In this document: positions 18,724 to 26,684 of the stretch, one piece after another | Numbering within the stretch: the first letter of the stretch is position 1 | Layout: each line of letters opens with the position of its first letter | Origin: Muribaculaceae bacterium | Lineage (GTDB): Bacteria; Bacteroidota; Bacteroidia; Bacteroidales; Muribaculaceae | Length of the DNA stretch: 45,751 nucleotides | Reading direction: 5' to 3' | Assembly (NCBI GenBank): GCA_029060725.1 | Contig: JAIDTL010000024.1 | Coordinates: forward strand, 1 to 45,751 | The notes under the pieces: model-generated | Told to the model about the DNA's origin: nothing | Databases searched by the model: none | The model's input: only the letters and a program-made list of their open reading frames with translations | Program-made: the position numbers and the translations under genes

Positions 18724-19673
18724 AAAATTCAAAACTATTATTAATATTCCTTTCCGCTCTCTCTTTGACGTCTTGCAGACATAAAGATCTATATATGGAA
18801 GAGGAAATGACATCAGAATTGCAGGTTGTATTCGATTGGACTAATGCGCCTGAAGCTAATCCTGAGTCTATGGCTCTATATCTTTACGAAGAGCAGGGAA
18901 ATAACCCAATGCGATTCATTTTCTCTAATAAAACGGGTGGACTGATCAAATCACCTTTCGGTATGCACCATGCCATTTGTCTTAATGCCGACAACACCGA
19001 TTGGGCAAGAATGCGCTATAATGAAAGTGTAGAGACTCTTGAAATCTTTACTCAAGATGCAGAAGAGATTGGTACAAGAGCCGACAATTCATCCACCATC
19101 CCGCGTCCGGAAGGAACCGAAAATGAACGTATAGCTGCAACTCCGGGAATGCTATGGGGCAGCCGAACAAACAATATATCCATAACGCCTCACACAGGAA
19201 TGCAGACTATAACGATGTATCCACATGAAGCAGTTTGCCACTACATTGTAGACGTGTATGATGTAAAGAATCTTGAAGATGTAGAATCCTCTGCTGTAGA
19301 TGCTACCCTGTCCGGAATGGCTGAAGGATATTGTCATGGACAGCAATCTTCTACTGATAATACAGTCTCTTTTAAGATCGACCTTAAAGGAAATGCAGCA
19401 GAAGGAAACCTTCATGGTGAATTCTTGACATTTGGAGAATGTCCATCAACTGTTGCCAAGCACTACCTTACATTATATATGGTGCTGACCGACGGAAGCA
19501 AGTGGTATCACACGTTTGACGTGACAGATCAAGTGACAGAAGCCCCTGATCCAACACATGTACACATAATTGTAAGGGGTATCGATCTCCCTGAACCTCC
19601 TAAAGAGGAGAATACGGAACTTAAGACAGATGTCAACGAATGGCAAGCAATAAACATCGGTCTCCAAATGTAA
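18720..19673 (+). CDS. FimB/Mfa2-family fimbrial anchor lipoprotein
   Basis: A 317-residue lipoprotein whose signal ends LTSC (Cys 19). FimB/Mfa2 proteins cap the cell-proximal end of type V pili and anchor them in the outer membrane. The early region SELQVVFDWTNAPEANPESM and LYLYEEQGNNPMRF matches the typical start of this family, and the later MYPHEAVCHYIVDVYDVKN and DPTHVHIIVRGIDLP fit its second domain. It overlaps the upstream DUF3575 gene and precedes the fimbrillin gene by 148 bases. Confidence 0.82.
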   Translation: MKNSKLLLIFLSALSLTSCRHKDLYMEEEMTSELQVVFDWTNAPEANPESMALYLYEEQGNNPMRFIFSNKTGGLIKSPFGMHHAICLNADNTDWARMRYNESVETLEIFTQDAEEIGTRADNSSTIPRPEGTENERIAATPGMLWGSRTNNISITPHTGMQTITMYPHEAVCHYIVDVYDVKNLEDVESSAVDATLSGMAEGYCHGQQSSTDNTVSFKIDLKGNAAEGNLHGEFLTFGECPSTVAKHYLTLYMVLTDGSKWYHTFDVTDQVTEAPDPTHVHIIVRGIDLPEPPKEENTELKTDVNEWQAINIGLQM

Positions 19674-19821
19674 CAATTATGTCTTAAAAATTACATAATT
19701 TTAACAAACCCTACAGTTATTATATCCGTTTTAACAATGAAAGGCATTAAAAATCAATTATGAAATATAAAAGTATATTCTAATTGAATATTTATAGTAA
19801 ACTTGAAAAACACACAATATT

Positions 19822-20970
19822 ATGAAAAAGACACCACTATTTTTGATGGCAGTGAGCGCAATCGCTCTTGCATCATGTTCAGAAGACGAACCTGTAAGTG
19901 TACGTCAAGCTACTAACGAAGCTATTTCTTTCAGATCAGCCATGGGTACACGAGCTACAGAAACAACAAATGCAAATCTAAGTAAGATCTACGTATCGGC
20001 AATATTTGGAGATTCTACCGTAAATAGCTCAACAAAAAAAATGGATGGCTATAAGTATTCCTTATATTTCGATAATGCTGAGTTTGACAAAGGAGCGGAT
20101 TCATTTTTCACTGCGGCAAACGGAAAGGAATATGCCTGGCTCTCTCCTAAACAGCAGATCAATTTCTTCGCATATTCTCCTTCCCAGGATGAACTTGGCG
20201 CAGATATCATCATGAAAGATGACAATAGCGGCATGACTCTTGAGTCTTTCGCAGTGCCTGAAAACATCGCTGATCAAGTAGACTTCATCACTGCAAATGC
20301 TTCCGGGACAAGAGATGACAACGAGACAAGCGGAGTTGAACTTACATTCGACCACCGTCTCTCCCAAATTGAGCTCCGTGCAAAGTCAGAAAATGATAAT
20401 TACACTTATAAAGTCATTGGCGCAAGAATAGGCAGACCTCAATACATGGGAACCTTTGATTTCAACACAAATGAATGGACTCTCGATGACTGGCATGACA
20501 CTGTCATCTATGATATCGCATGCGACACCACTACTCTATCAGCAACTCCTGTTTCCATTATGGGTGCCAATGGAAATGCGATGTTGATGCCTCAGACACT
20601 TACTCCGTGGGATTATAAAAACGACCCCGACAATGTAGCAAGAGAAGCCTATCTGAGTGTTCTCGTCAATATTACAAGAACTGACAATGGAATGCAAATA
20701 TATCCTTTCCCTATCGAAAGTGAGTTTACGCACAAGCCTGTCAGGGAATATGGTTGGGCATCAATTCCACTCTCAAGCACATGGGAACAAGGTAAGAAAT
20801 ACATCTATACACTTGACTTTACAAATGGCGCAGGCACTACTGACCCGGATGATCCATATCCTGGCACGAAAATAATTGGTGGTCCTATCAAATTTACAGT
20901 TCAAGTAAATGACTGGGTTGACGCCAACACTGAAAAAGTATATGATATGAACGGAAAAGAAGTAAAGTAA
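19822..20970 (+). CDS. Fimbrillin-family protein (Mfa1-like pilin)
   Basis: A 382-residue lipoprotein precursor, lipobox ALASC with Cys 19. Residues about 30-370 fit the Mfa-like fimbrillin family: AISFRSAMGTRATETT near 35-49, LTFDHRLSQIELRAKS near 173, and the closing FTVQVNDWVDANTEKV typical of this group. In type V pili, the lipidated precursor is trimmed by an Arg-specific protease and strands are exchanged between subunits; Arg 44 in the GTRATE segment is a plausible cleavage site (inference). It is the third gene of the pilus cluster and is followed by a GGACGCACG hairpin. The 148-base gap before it has no clear consensus promoter. Confidence 0.85.
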   Translation: MKKTPLFLMAVSAIALASCSEDEPVSVRQATNEAISFRSAMGTRATETTNANLSKIYVSAIFGDSTVNSSTKKMDGYKYSLYFDNAEFDKGADSFFTAANGKEYAWLSPKQQINFFAYSPSQDELGADIIMKDDNSGMTLESFAVPENIADQVDFITANASGTRDDNETSGVELTFDHRLSQIELRAKSENDNYTYKVIGARIGRPQYMGTFDFNTNEWTLDDWHDTVIYDIACDTTTLSATPVSIMGANGNAMLMPQTLTPWDYKNDPDNVAREAYLSVLVNITRTDNGMQIYPFPIESEFTHKPVREYGWASIPLSSTWEQGKKYIYTLDFTNGAGTTDPDDPYPGTKIIGGPIKFTVQVNDWVDANTEKVYDMNGKEVK

Positions 20971-20990
20971 TAAAAATTAAGATTATTAGT

Positions 20991-21022
20991 AGAGGACGCA
21001 CGGCTCGTGCGTCCTCTTTTTT
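20991..21022 (+). terminator. GGACGCACG hairpin, copy 3 (3' of fimbrillin)
   Basis: A perfect 12-bp stem AGAGGACGCACG / CGTGCGTCCTCT around loop GCT, followed by five T. Same core and loop as copy 1; the outermost pairs differ in a compensating way (GAGG/CCTC versus GGG/CCC). Confidence 0.85.
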
Positions 21023-21061
21023 GTAAGAACACTCAATCAAATCAGACTATCCGTGTTCTTT

Positions 21062-21796
21062 TCATCTTGATAACATCATAATGCATGTAAGCATTCTTGC
21101 AGGTGCTCCCCCGCTCCTTCTGTGGCTTGCATACATCATACTTCCATCATCCATCTTAGAGCTATAGCTGCAACCGTCGTGAAGCTTGATATTTTCAGGC
21201 TTCACACCCCTCCTTAAGAATCGCTCCATATTGACACCTTGAAGGTCGATATGGGGTTTTTCGATTAGTCCATTAGGATATGACACATACGCTTCGAATC
21301 CGGCTTCTATGAAGCTCTCTGCAAGCTCCCGACTGACTTCATATACATGCTTACTGATCGACGGACCAAAGGCAACTCTCAGTTGAGCCGGGTCAACATC
21401 TTTCTCAACGAGAGTATCCATAACATTGTCTACTATCCCACCGAGTGTGCCCTTCCATCCGGCATGAATAGCTGCTATTCCATGCTTGTCGGGAGCATAT
21501 ACAAGAATAGGCACACAATCGGCTGTCTTGACTCCTATAGGCACATCATTTTCAAATGTAATCAGAGCATCAGTGTCCGGATAATATCTACTGGATCCAT
21601 CCGTGATAGCAACATTGCATGAATGAGTCTGATCAGGTATCGTTGCCCACCTCTTATAAAGCCACATCAGATCCTTACTCTCATTTTCAGGATCACGCAG
21701 ATCTGGAAACAAACATAATCCTGATACACCATCGTCCATCAGCAGGAACTCTTCAAGAATTCCGGTGGATCGCATTTTAGAATCCATCGACAACAT
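21062..21796 (-). CDS. pgeF: Peptidoglycan editing factor PgeF (YfiH/DUF152 family)
   Basis: Cytoplasmic zinc hydrolase that removes wrongly incorporated L-Ser from peptidoglycan precursors; older annotation calls it a laccase or polyphenol oxidase. It has 244 residues. The three metal ligands are clear: His 58 in DQTHS, Cys 94 in KTADCVPI and His 111 in IHAGWKGT, with the 36- and 17-residue spacing of E. coli YfiH. AFGPSISKHVYEV follows. It is the second gene of a two-gene unit, 5 bases after the 132-residue membrane protein. Confidence 0.93.
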   Translation of the reverse strand: MLSMDSKMRSTGILEEFLLMDDGVSGLCLFPDLRDPENESKDLMWLYKRWATIPDQTHSCNVAITDGSSRYYPDTDALITFENDVPIGVKTADCVPILVYAPDKHGIAAIHAGWKGTLGGIVDNVMDTLVEKDVDPAQLRVAFGPSISKHVYEVSRELAESFIEAGFEAYVSYPNGLIEKPHIDLQGVNMERFLRRGVKPENIKLHDGCSYSSKMDDGSMMYASHRRSGGAPARMLTCIMMLSR

Positions 21797-21801
21797 CCAT
21801 T

Positions 21802-22200
21802 TTAAGCTTCATTGCCATGTCTATGGCAATACACAGCATAATATATGGCTGAGAAAGCAAACAAGCACCATGCGACAATCACCCACAAAGGATTGGTCTT
21901 CCATATATATTCGCTCACCACCCAAATCACAAACAATATCCAATTGATGATCTCTACTACCGCTCCCGGCTTGCTATGAATAGGGACTACTCTCCGCCCA
22001 CCCAAATACATGTAGAAAAACCATATTAGCCATGCCAGAATTAATATTCCCGCCATGCCAGTGATAATATATGATCCGGTGGTCCATTCTTGATTATGGA
22101 CAGCCATAGAGACACTATAAGAAGTAAACAGACATTCAAGCATTCCAAATGCAAACTTGCTTACTACCCCTCCCGAGACATCATTGATATTAAAATCCAT
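21802..22200 (-). CDS. Unknown four-helix membrane protein (132 aa)
   Basis: Four hydrophobic segments are visible (about 15-32, 45-66, 84-100, 106-124), the first weak, with a conserved-looking loop YLGGRRVVPIHSKPG between helices 2 and 3. No family recognised. Its promoter is excellent and pgeF starts 5 bases after its stop, so both are read as one transcript. Confidence 0.8.
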   Translation of the reverse strand: MDFNINDVSGGVVSKFAFGMLECLFTSYSVSMAVHNQEWTTGSYIITGMAGILILAWLIWFFYMYLGGRRVVPIHSKPGAVVEIINWILFVIWVVSEYIWKTNPLWVIVAWCLFAFSAIYYAVYCHRHGNEA

Positions 22201-22231
22201 AAGTGTAATGTAAAAATGATGGTTATATGTG

Positions 22232-22263
22232 CAAAGTTAAGACTATTTTCGCAATAAAACAAA
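22232..22263 (-). promoter_or_regulatory. Bacteroidetes-type promoter for the membrane protein-pgeF unit
   Basis: On the minus strand, TTTG (22263-22260), 20 bases, TAACTTTG (22239-22232). Both elements are exact. The leader is about 27 bases. Confidence 0.78.
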
Positions 22264-22270
22264 TTTGGAA

Positions 22271-22308
22271 TAAAAAAAGAGCCGGCATCCAAATGGATGT
22301 CGGCTCTT
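22271..22308 (-). terminator. Strong terminator after the LRR gene
   Basis: A 14-bp stem (AAGAGCCGRCATCC with its partner, one G-U pair) with an AAAT/ATTT loop. Minus-strand reading gives a run of T after the stem. It lies 32 bases beyond the LRR stop codon. Confidence 0.85.
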
Positions 22309-22339
22309 AAGAGTCTTTTTTAATTCAGCAAATGGAGAA

Positions 22340-23392
22340 TTAGATGTAGTTGCTCCAAACGCCAAGTATCTGATGAAGCTGTGGGCTTGCCATTGTGCGG
22401 AAGTCGGTAAGCATTGTGTCGCCGGAGATGTTTACGAAACGAAGGATTGCGTCGAATGAAACATCAAGTGTAACAAGCTGAGGATTCTGAGCTATGTTGA
22501 CTCTCTGAAGCTGGCTGAAGTTGCTGAGAGATACATTTGACAAGTTGTTGTACTGAAGGTCAACAAATGCAAGGTTCTGGCAATTTTCAACTGAGAACTG
22601 AGTCAGTGAGTTGTATGGGAGCCAGAGGTCGCTCAGCATAGGACATCCGCTGATGCCGAAGCTTGTCATGTGGTTGTCGCTTGCAAGAAGAGTGAAGAGA
22701 GCGGGAAGATTCTGAAGATAGAGCTTAGAGATCTTGTTGTCGCTCACATTGAGGTTCTGGAGTGAAGTCAAACCGGAAAGAGATACCTGCTGAAGCTCAT
22801 TGTAGCTTGCATAGAGGTGCTTAAGAGCTGTGCAGTTTGTGACTACGAGCTGCTCGAGACGGTTGCTCATTACATTCAGAGTCTCAAGGTTGGCAGACTG
22901 TGCTACATCAAGAGATACGAGGAAGTTGCTTGAGATGTTGAAGTTCTTCAACAAAGGCACTCCGCTAAGGTCAATCTCAGAAAGACGGTTGCGATAGAGC
23001 TTAAGAGTCTGAAGTTGTGGGCAACCCTTGCAAGAGAACTCCTTAAGCTGGTTGCGACCTGCGTTCACTTCTACAAGTGCAGGGCAGTTGTCGACGATAA
23101 GGCTTGTAAGCTGATTGTCTGAAACGTCTACTTTTGTAAGAGCCGGGAAGTTGCTGAGGTCAAGAGTGCCTACGAGTTTCTTTCCCTTGAGGTCGATTTC
23201 AGTTACGCTTCCATTCTCAAACTTAACACCAGGCATATTAGCTATGCTTGCGCCATTAAGGCTAAGTTCAGGATTCTGTGCGATGAAAGAAGTGAGAGCC
23301 TTCTGTTCTACATTCTTTTTAGCATTCCCCTTGGCGAATGCACTGCCGCTAAGTGTGAGCGCTGCGGCAAGGATCAAAAGAGTTTTTTTCAT
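22340..23392 (-). CDS. Secreted leucine-rich-repeat protein
   Basis: A 350-residue exported protein: signal peptide MKKTLLILAAALTLSGSAFA, then a short basic and helical segment (21-60), then about a dozen tandem leucine-rich repeats of 21-22 residues (about 60-340). A typical unit reads LTKVDVSDNQLTSLIVDNCP; the conserved Asn and the 'NCP/GCP' turn recur, and cysteines in that turn could line up along one face. No catalytic or anchoring domain is visible, so a periplasmic or surface binding role is likely. It has a long unusual 5' leader (23393 to about 23600) and a strong terminator. GC and codon use look like the neighbours. Confidence 0.85.
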   Translation of the reverse strand: MKKTLLILAAALTLSGSAFAKGNAKKNVEQKALTSFIAQNPELSLNGASIANMPGVKFENGSVTEIDLKGKKLVGTLDLSNFPALTKVDVSDNQLTSLIVDNCPALVEVNAGRNQLKEFSCKGCPQLQTLKLYRNRLSEIDLSGVPLLKNFNISSNFLVSLDVAQSANLETLNVMSNRLEQLVVTNCTALKHLYASYNELQQVSLSGLTSLQNLNVSDNKISKLYLQNLPALFTLLASDNHMTSFGISGCPMLSDLWLPYNSLTQFSVENCQNLAFVDLQYNNLSNVSLSNFSQLQRVNIAQNPQLVTLDVSFDAILRFVNISGDTMLTDFRTMASPQLHQILGVWSNYI

Positions 23393-23774
23393 AACTTTAG
23401 GATTTTTTTGTGTTTTTGTTCATTTTTCATTGGTTTTAAAGACCAACCGATATTGGTTGGATCGGAAATCGTTTTGGCTAATGATGATCTCTAAAGCATC
23501 GTTCTGCCTCGCGGTTTCATACTTAAAACGATTGGGAAAATGAATGGTTTAATTAAATACAATTTTTTTTTAATTTTTCTAAAAATGAACCCTTGACACT
23601 TTATTAATGTTATATGAGTATCAAAGCTCAGCTTGATTCTAAGTCTCTATACTTTAGATACCGAATCGATGCATCTCGGGTTTTAGCAGTTTTGATGGTT
23701 TTAGTTTAAGTTTAGTTTTGATTCAAAATTCTTAATTAAATACTTTTGTTACACCTCCTTTATCAGCAATCAAA
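23393..23774. other. 382-base intergenic region: LRR leader and divergent promoter
   Basis: The left part is the 5' leader of the LRR gene on the minus strand. It holds a 9-bp inverted repeat AATCGTTTT / AAAACGATT (23467-23475, 23525-23533) and a hairpin CCAACC-GATATT-GGTTGG (23443-23460). An alternative stem CCGAT / ATCGG (23447-23451, 23461-23465) would exclude the hairpin. Two short ORFs occur: MKPRGRTML (23491-23520) and MKNEQKHKKILKL (23389-23430), the second ending in an ATGA overlap with the LRR start. No consensus promoter for the LRR gene was found. The right part carries the promoter of the 72-residue protein. Confidence 0.5.
23717..23748 (+). promoter_or_regulatory. Bacteroidetes-type promoter for the 72-aa protein
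   Basis: TTTG (23717-23720), 20 bases, TACTTTTG (23741-23748). Both elements match the consensus exactly. It lies 26 bases before the ATG. Confidence 0.75.
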
Positions 23775-23993
23775 ATGATTACATTTTTAAAAATATTACT
23801 CGTCGTTGTTCTTCTTATTGCGATGGTATTGGTTCTCCTGATAATTGGCCACATGTCTCATCCACAGGTATCCTCAACTAAGGAAGATAGAGATCGCCTT
23901 CTGCATGATGTCGAGACTCGCGAGAGGGTCATTACTTCCAACAGCATCTTCCATCAATTCTTTGCTCGCCCGGAAAGACGTCATGGAAAATAA
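23775..23993 (+). CDS. Small single-pass membrane protein (72 aa)
   Basis: An N-terminal membrane helix (about 3-26, LLVVVLLIAMVLVLLIIG) is followed by a 46-residue, charged, probably cytoplasmic tail (STKEDRDRLLHDVETRER) predicted helical. No family recognised. A consensus promoter, a CTCCTTT stretch and a short leader support expression. It is convergent with the next lipoprotein, whose stop lies 21 bases away. Confidence 0.68.
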   Translation: MITFLKILLVVVLLIAMVLVLLIIGHMSHPQVSSTKEDRDRLLHDVETRERVITSNSIFHQFFARPERRHGK

Positions 23994-24014
23994 AAACCTT
24001 GGATTATAAAAAAT

Positions 24015-25169
24015 TTAATCAGAGACTAATTGGGGGTCGTCATTAGTTAACTCATCATTTTCTACTGAAAAAACTATGTTCCCTCCTTTATCTTCATTCA
24101 TAGATTCTGATAAATTTACATTCAGAATCTTTTTCTTCTTTGGATGAACTTCAATACTACAAGGTATTGTTTTAATAATACCATAACCTTTATCCCAGTT
24201 AAACTCAAGATTGAAAGTTTCGCTTTCTGCATTAAAATCATTCATTGAATAGATACATTCCCAAGGATCTTCTTTATTGATATCGTCCTTTGTAAATTCC
24301 AGATTCTTTGGAAAAATCAATTTATCTAAGTATAATTGCGGCTTATTTAAATCTATAGAACTATGATTTGATTTGTCTTCCACTGTCAAAGTTCCTCCGG
24401 ACATACCTGTTATATTAATTTGCAAGCCAAAACATTTATATTCCATATCAAGCTTTACTTTTTCGGAAGATGAAGAAGACAATTCAAATCCAGTCGTTTT
24501 ACCATAATATCTTTTGACCCTTGGATTTCTATAACAGGATTCATCATTGTCTCCTTGAGGGTCGACCAAAGCAAATCCAGAATGTAACAGACGAAAATAA
24601 TTTCGATTCTCTTCTCTATTTAATTGCTCGATACTATATTGTTTATATGAGTAAATGAATCTGTTTAAACTGTCAGTTGGATATCCTCCAAAACTACGTA
24701 CATTAGATTCTTTCTTAGTAGAAATTACAAATGGTTCTCCATAGACAGCATCCGATTGCAATTTATCTAATCCTTCTATAAATACTTTATCTAATCCTTC
24801 TATTAAAATAGTAGCTTCAAAATCGTACTTATATCCTGTCAATAAATCAACGCTTATATTTTCAGGAATCTCAGTACTTTTGAAGAGTCCATAAGCATAT
24901 CTTTCTTGATCAGCATTTGTGACAGTAGTTGGCGTACGAAACACATTTATGGCTATATATGTAAATGAATCATCAGCTCGCATTAAAGGTTCTTCCGACT
25001 CTGATATACAATCGCCACCAAACGACAAGCGAATGGTCTTTAGCATCGGTTTTTCTTCCTTTTTTAGAATGCGATGGTTGCCATCTTCTAATGCGTCTAA
25101 TTCATTCTTGCATGATGACACTCCACAAAGCATCAAGACAAGAAGTAGACTGCTTATTATTTGTTTCAT
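24015..25169 (-). CDS. Unknown lipoprotein (384 aa)
   Basis: Lipoprotein signal with VSSC (Cys 20). The mature part is beta-rich and acidic, with a low-complexity SSSSSE patch near 230 and a repeated octapeptide near 123-138 (IEGLDKVF, IEGLDKLQ) encoded by a 24-base tandem duplication. The general layout (lipobox, early RLSFGGD strand, ITGMSGGTLTV core) is reminiscent of FimB/Mfa2 or other pilus-associated lipoproteins, but this is an impression. It lies 45 bases after rpe on the same strand, so it may be read through from the dedA-rpe transcript. Its local composition is more A+T-rich than its neighbours, which could hint at acquisition. Confidence 0.7.
   Translation of the reverse strand: MKQIISSLLLVLMLCGVSSCKNELDALEDGNHRILKKEEKPMLKTIRLSFGGDCISESEEPLMRADDSFTYIAINVFRTPTTVTNADQERYAYGLFKSTEIPENISVDLLTGYKYDFEATILIEGLDKVFIEGLDKLQSDAVYGEPFVISTKKESNVRSFGGYPTDSLNRFIYSYKQYSIEQLNREENRNYFRLLHSGFALVDPQGDNDESCYRNPRVKRYYGKTTGFELSSSSSEKVKLDMEYKCFGLQINITGMSGGTLTVEDKSNHSSIDLNKPQLYLDKLIFPKNLEFTKDDINKEDPWECIYSMNDFNAESETFNLEFNWDKGYGIIKTIPCSIEVHPKKKKILNVNLSESMNEDKGGNIVFSVENDELTNDDPQLVSD
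24763..24810 (-). repeat. 24-base tandem duplication inside the lipoprotein gene
   Basis: TTTATCTAATCCTTCTAT occurs twice with a 24-base offset, giving two in-frame copies of IEGLDK. Because 24 is a multiple of 3, copy-number change would keep the frame. Confidence 0.7.
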
Positions 25170-25214
25170 GATATTATAGTTAGTTAAATAATAAATCTCT
25201 GATGAGATAATTCA

Positions 25215-25859
25215 TTAAAGAGTCTTCAGACTCTTTATTGCCTCATTCATATCCTCACTACCAAAGACATAACTTCCTGCTACAAGCACATCCGCACCAG
25301 CTGCGGCAAGTTCCGCTCCCGTCTTATCATTGACACCCCCATCTACCTCAATCATAGCTTTAGACCCCGTTCTGTCTCGTAGGTCCTTAAGCTTTCTGAC
25401 TTTTTCAAGCGTATGCTTGATAAAAGGCTGACCACCAAATCCGGGCTCTACCGACATCAACAACACCAAGTCAAGTTCTGATATTATATCCTCAAGAGTA
25501 GAAATGGGCGTGGCAGGATTCAATGTCACTCCCGCCTTCATCCCAGCCTGGTGAATATGCTGTACGGTGCTGTAGAGATGAAGACAGGCCTCTTGATGCA
25601 CATTCATGATCGCTGCGCCCAAATCCTTCACATTGGCAATCCATTTTTCCGGCTCCACTGTCATCATGTGCACATCAAGTGGCTTTCTACAAGCCTTGGC
25701 TACACCCTTAAGCACTGGAAAGCCAAATGATATATTAGGCACAAACACGCCATCCATCACGTCAAGATGAAGGAAATCTGCCTCTGAGGCATTGATCTTT
25801 TCTATTTCTCTGCTTAGATTTAAGAAATCAGCGGCAAGAAGTGACGGTGCTACTTTCAT
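25215..25859 (-). CDS. rpe: Ribulose-phosphate 3-epimerase
   Basis: Interconverts ribulose 5-phosphate and xylulose 5-phosphate in the pentose phosphate pathway. A 214-residue TIM barrel with APSLLAADF at the start, the metal and acid-base residues His 31, Asp 33 and Asp 36 (LHLDVMDG), His 64 (DVHMM), the phosphate/active loop MSVEPGFGGQ, and the second catalytic Asp in IEVDGGV. It follows dedA by 9 bases. Confidence 0.97.
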   Translation of the reverse strand: MKVAPSLLAADFLNLSREIEKINASEADFLHLDVMDGVFVPNISFGFPVLKGVAKACRKPLDVHMMTVEPEKWIANVKDLGAAIMNVHQEACLHLYSTVQHIHQAGMKAGVTLNPATPISTLEDIISELDLVLLMSVEPGFGGQPFIKHTLEKVRKLKDLRDRTGSKAMIEVDGGVNDKTGAELAAAGADVLVAGSYVFGSEDMNEAIKSLKTL

Positions 25860-25868
25860 CTCTTTATC

Positions 25869-26546
25869 TTATTTCTTTGTGTCGTAGTTTTTCTTTTTGA
25901 ATGCATTGTAAAGAATATAGAGGATGCATACGGCAAGAAGCCCATATCCGGCGTATGTAAGATAGCTATTATATTCCTCTACTTTCTCAAACAACTGATC
26001 CGGTGAGACATGAAGCGACAGCCAATATCCCAGACCTGCAAGTATGGCATTCCATATCAAGGCCCCAAGGAATGTGAAAAGGGAAAAGACCCCTATATTC
26101 ATCTTCGAAAGCCCAGCAGGAATGGAGATTAGTTGCCTTATAGCAGGAATAAGACGTCCTACAAAGGTCGACACTGCCCCATGCTTGTCAAAATAAGCTT
26201 CTGCCTTATCTACTTTTGACCTATCAATGAGACATGCATGCCCGAATTTGCTATCGGCAAATGCATACACTATTGGGCGTCCGACCCACAATGACAGGAA
26301 ATAATTGATAAATGCTCCACAAAGTGCTCCCAAAGTAGCGACTATCACTACCACAAAAATGTTCATGTCGCCACCTACTCCCGTATTTGTGCATGCCAGG
26401 TAAGCTGCAGGGGGCACAACTACTTCACTCGGAAATGGAATGAACGAGCTCTCAATCGTCATGAAAAGAAACACAAACAAGTAGTTTGCATTTTCTACAA
26501 ACCATTGGAAAAATTGCGATGCGTCAAAAAGACTTGCAAGAATCAT
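25869..26546 (-). CDS. DedA-family membrane protein
   Basis: A 225-residue inner-membrane protein of the DedA/VTT superfamily, members of which include undecaprenyl-phosphate flippases. The signature FVGRLIPAIRQLISIPAG (F-x-x-R-x-x-P-x-x-R type) is at about 130-147 and FIPFPSEVVVPPAA at about 36-49 forms the first re-entrant loop. A basic C-terminal tail ends NYDTKK. First gene of the dedA-rpe unit, with a near-consensus promoter. Confidence 0.92.
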   Translation of the reverse strand: MILASLFDASQFFQWFVENANYLFVFLFMTIESSFIPFPSEVVVPPAAYLACTNTGVGGDMNIFVVVIVATLGALCGAFINYFLSLWVGRPIVYAFADSKFGHACLIDRSKVDKAEAYFDKHGAVSTFVGRLIPAIRQLISIPAGLSKMNIGVFSLFTFLGALIWNAILAGLGYWLSLHVSPDQLFEKVEEYNSYLTYAGYGLLAVCILYILYNAFKKKNYDTKK

Positions 26547-26612
26547 GATGTAATCTGTTCTTTATGGTATCTACAAAAAGCAATATTTGCCGGAATGCCG
26601 ACAAGTCAGATG

Positions 26613-26644
26613 CAAATTTAGCAATTTTATTCTATTCCCACAAT
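26613..26644 (-). promoter_or_regulatory. Promoter for dedA-rpe
   Basis: On the minus strand, ATTG (26644-26641), 20 bases, TAAATTTG (26620-26613). The -7 box is exact. The leader is about 60 bases and includes GCATTCCGGC/GCCGGAATGC-type self-complementarity. Confidence 0.62.
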
Positions 26645-26684
26645 ATATAAAACGTTAAAAATTTAATTTTATAGGGATTTATGC

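Noticed and set aside
21062..21796. Multicopper laccase
   Set aside because: The His 58, Cys 94, His 111 spacing matches the YfiH/PgeF zinc hydrolase family, not multicopper oxidases; the older name is misleading.
23115..23543. 142-codon plus-strand ORF over the LRR start and leader
   Set aside because: It is mostly antisense to the LRR signal peptide and first repeats, and its sequence has no domain-like pattern.
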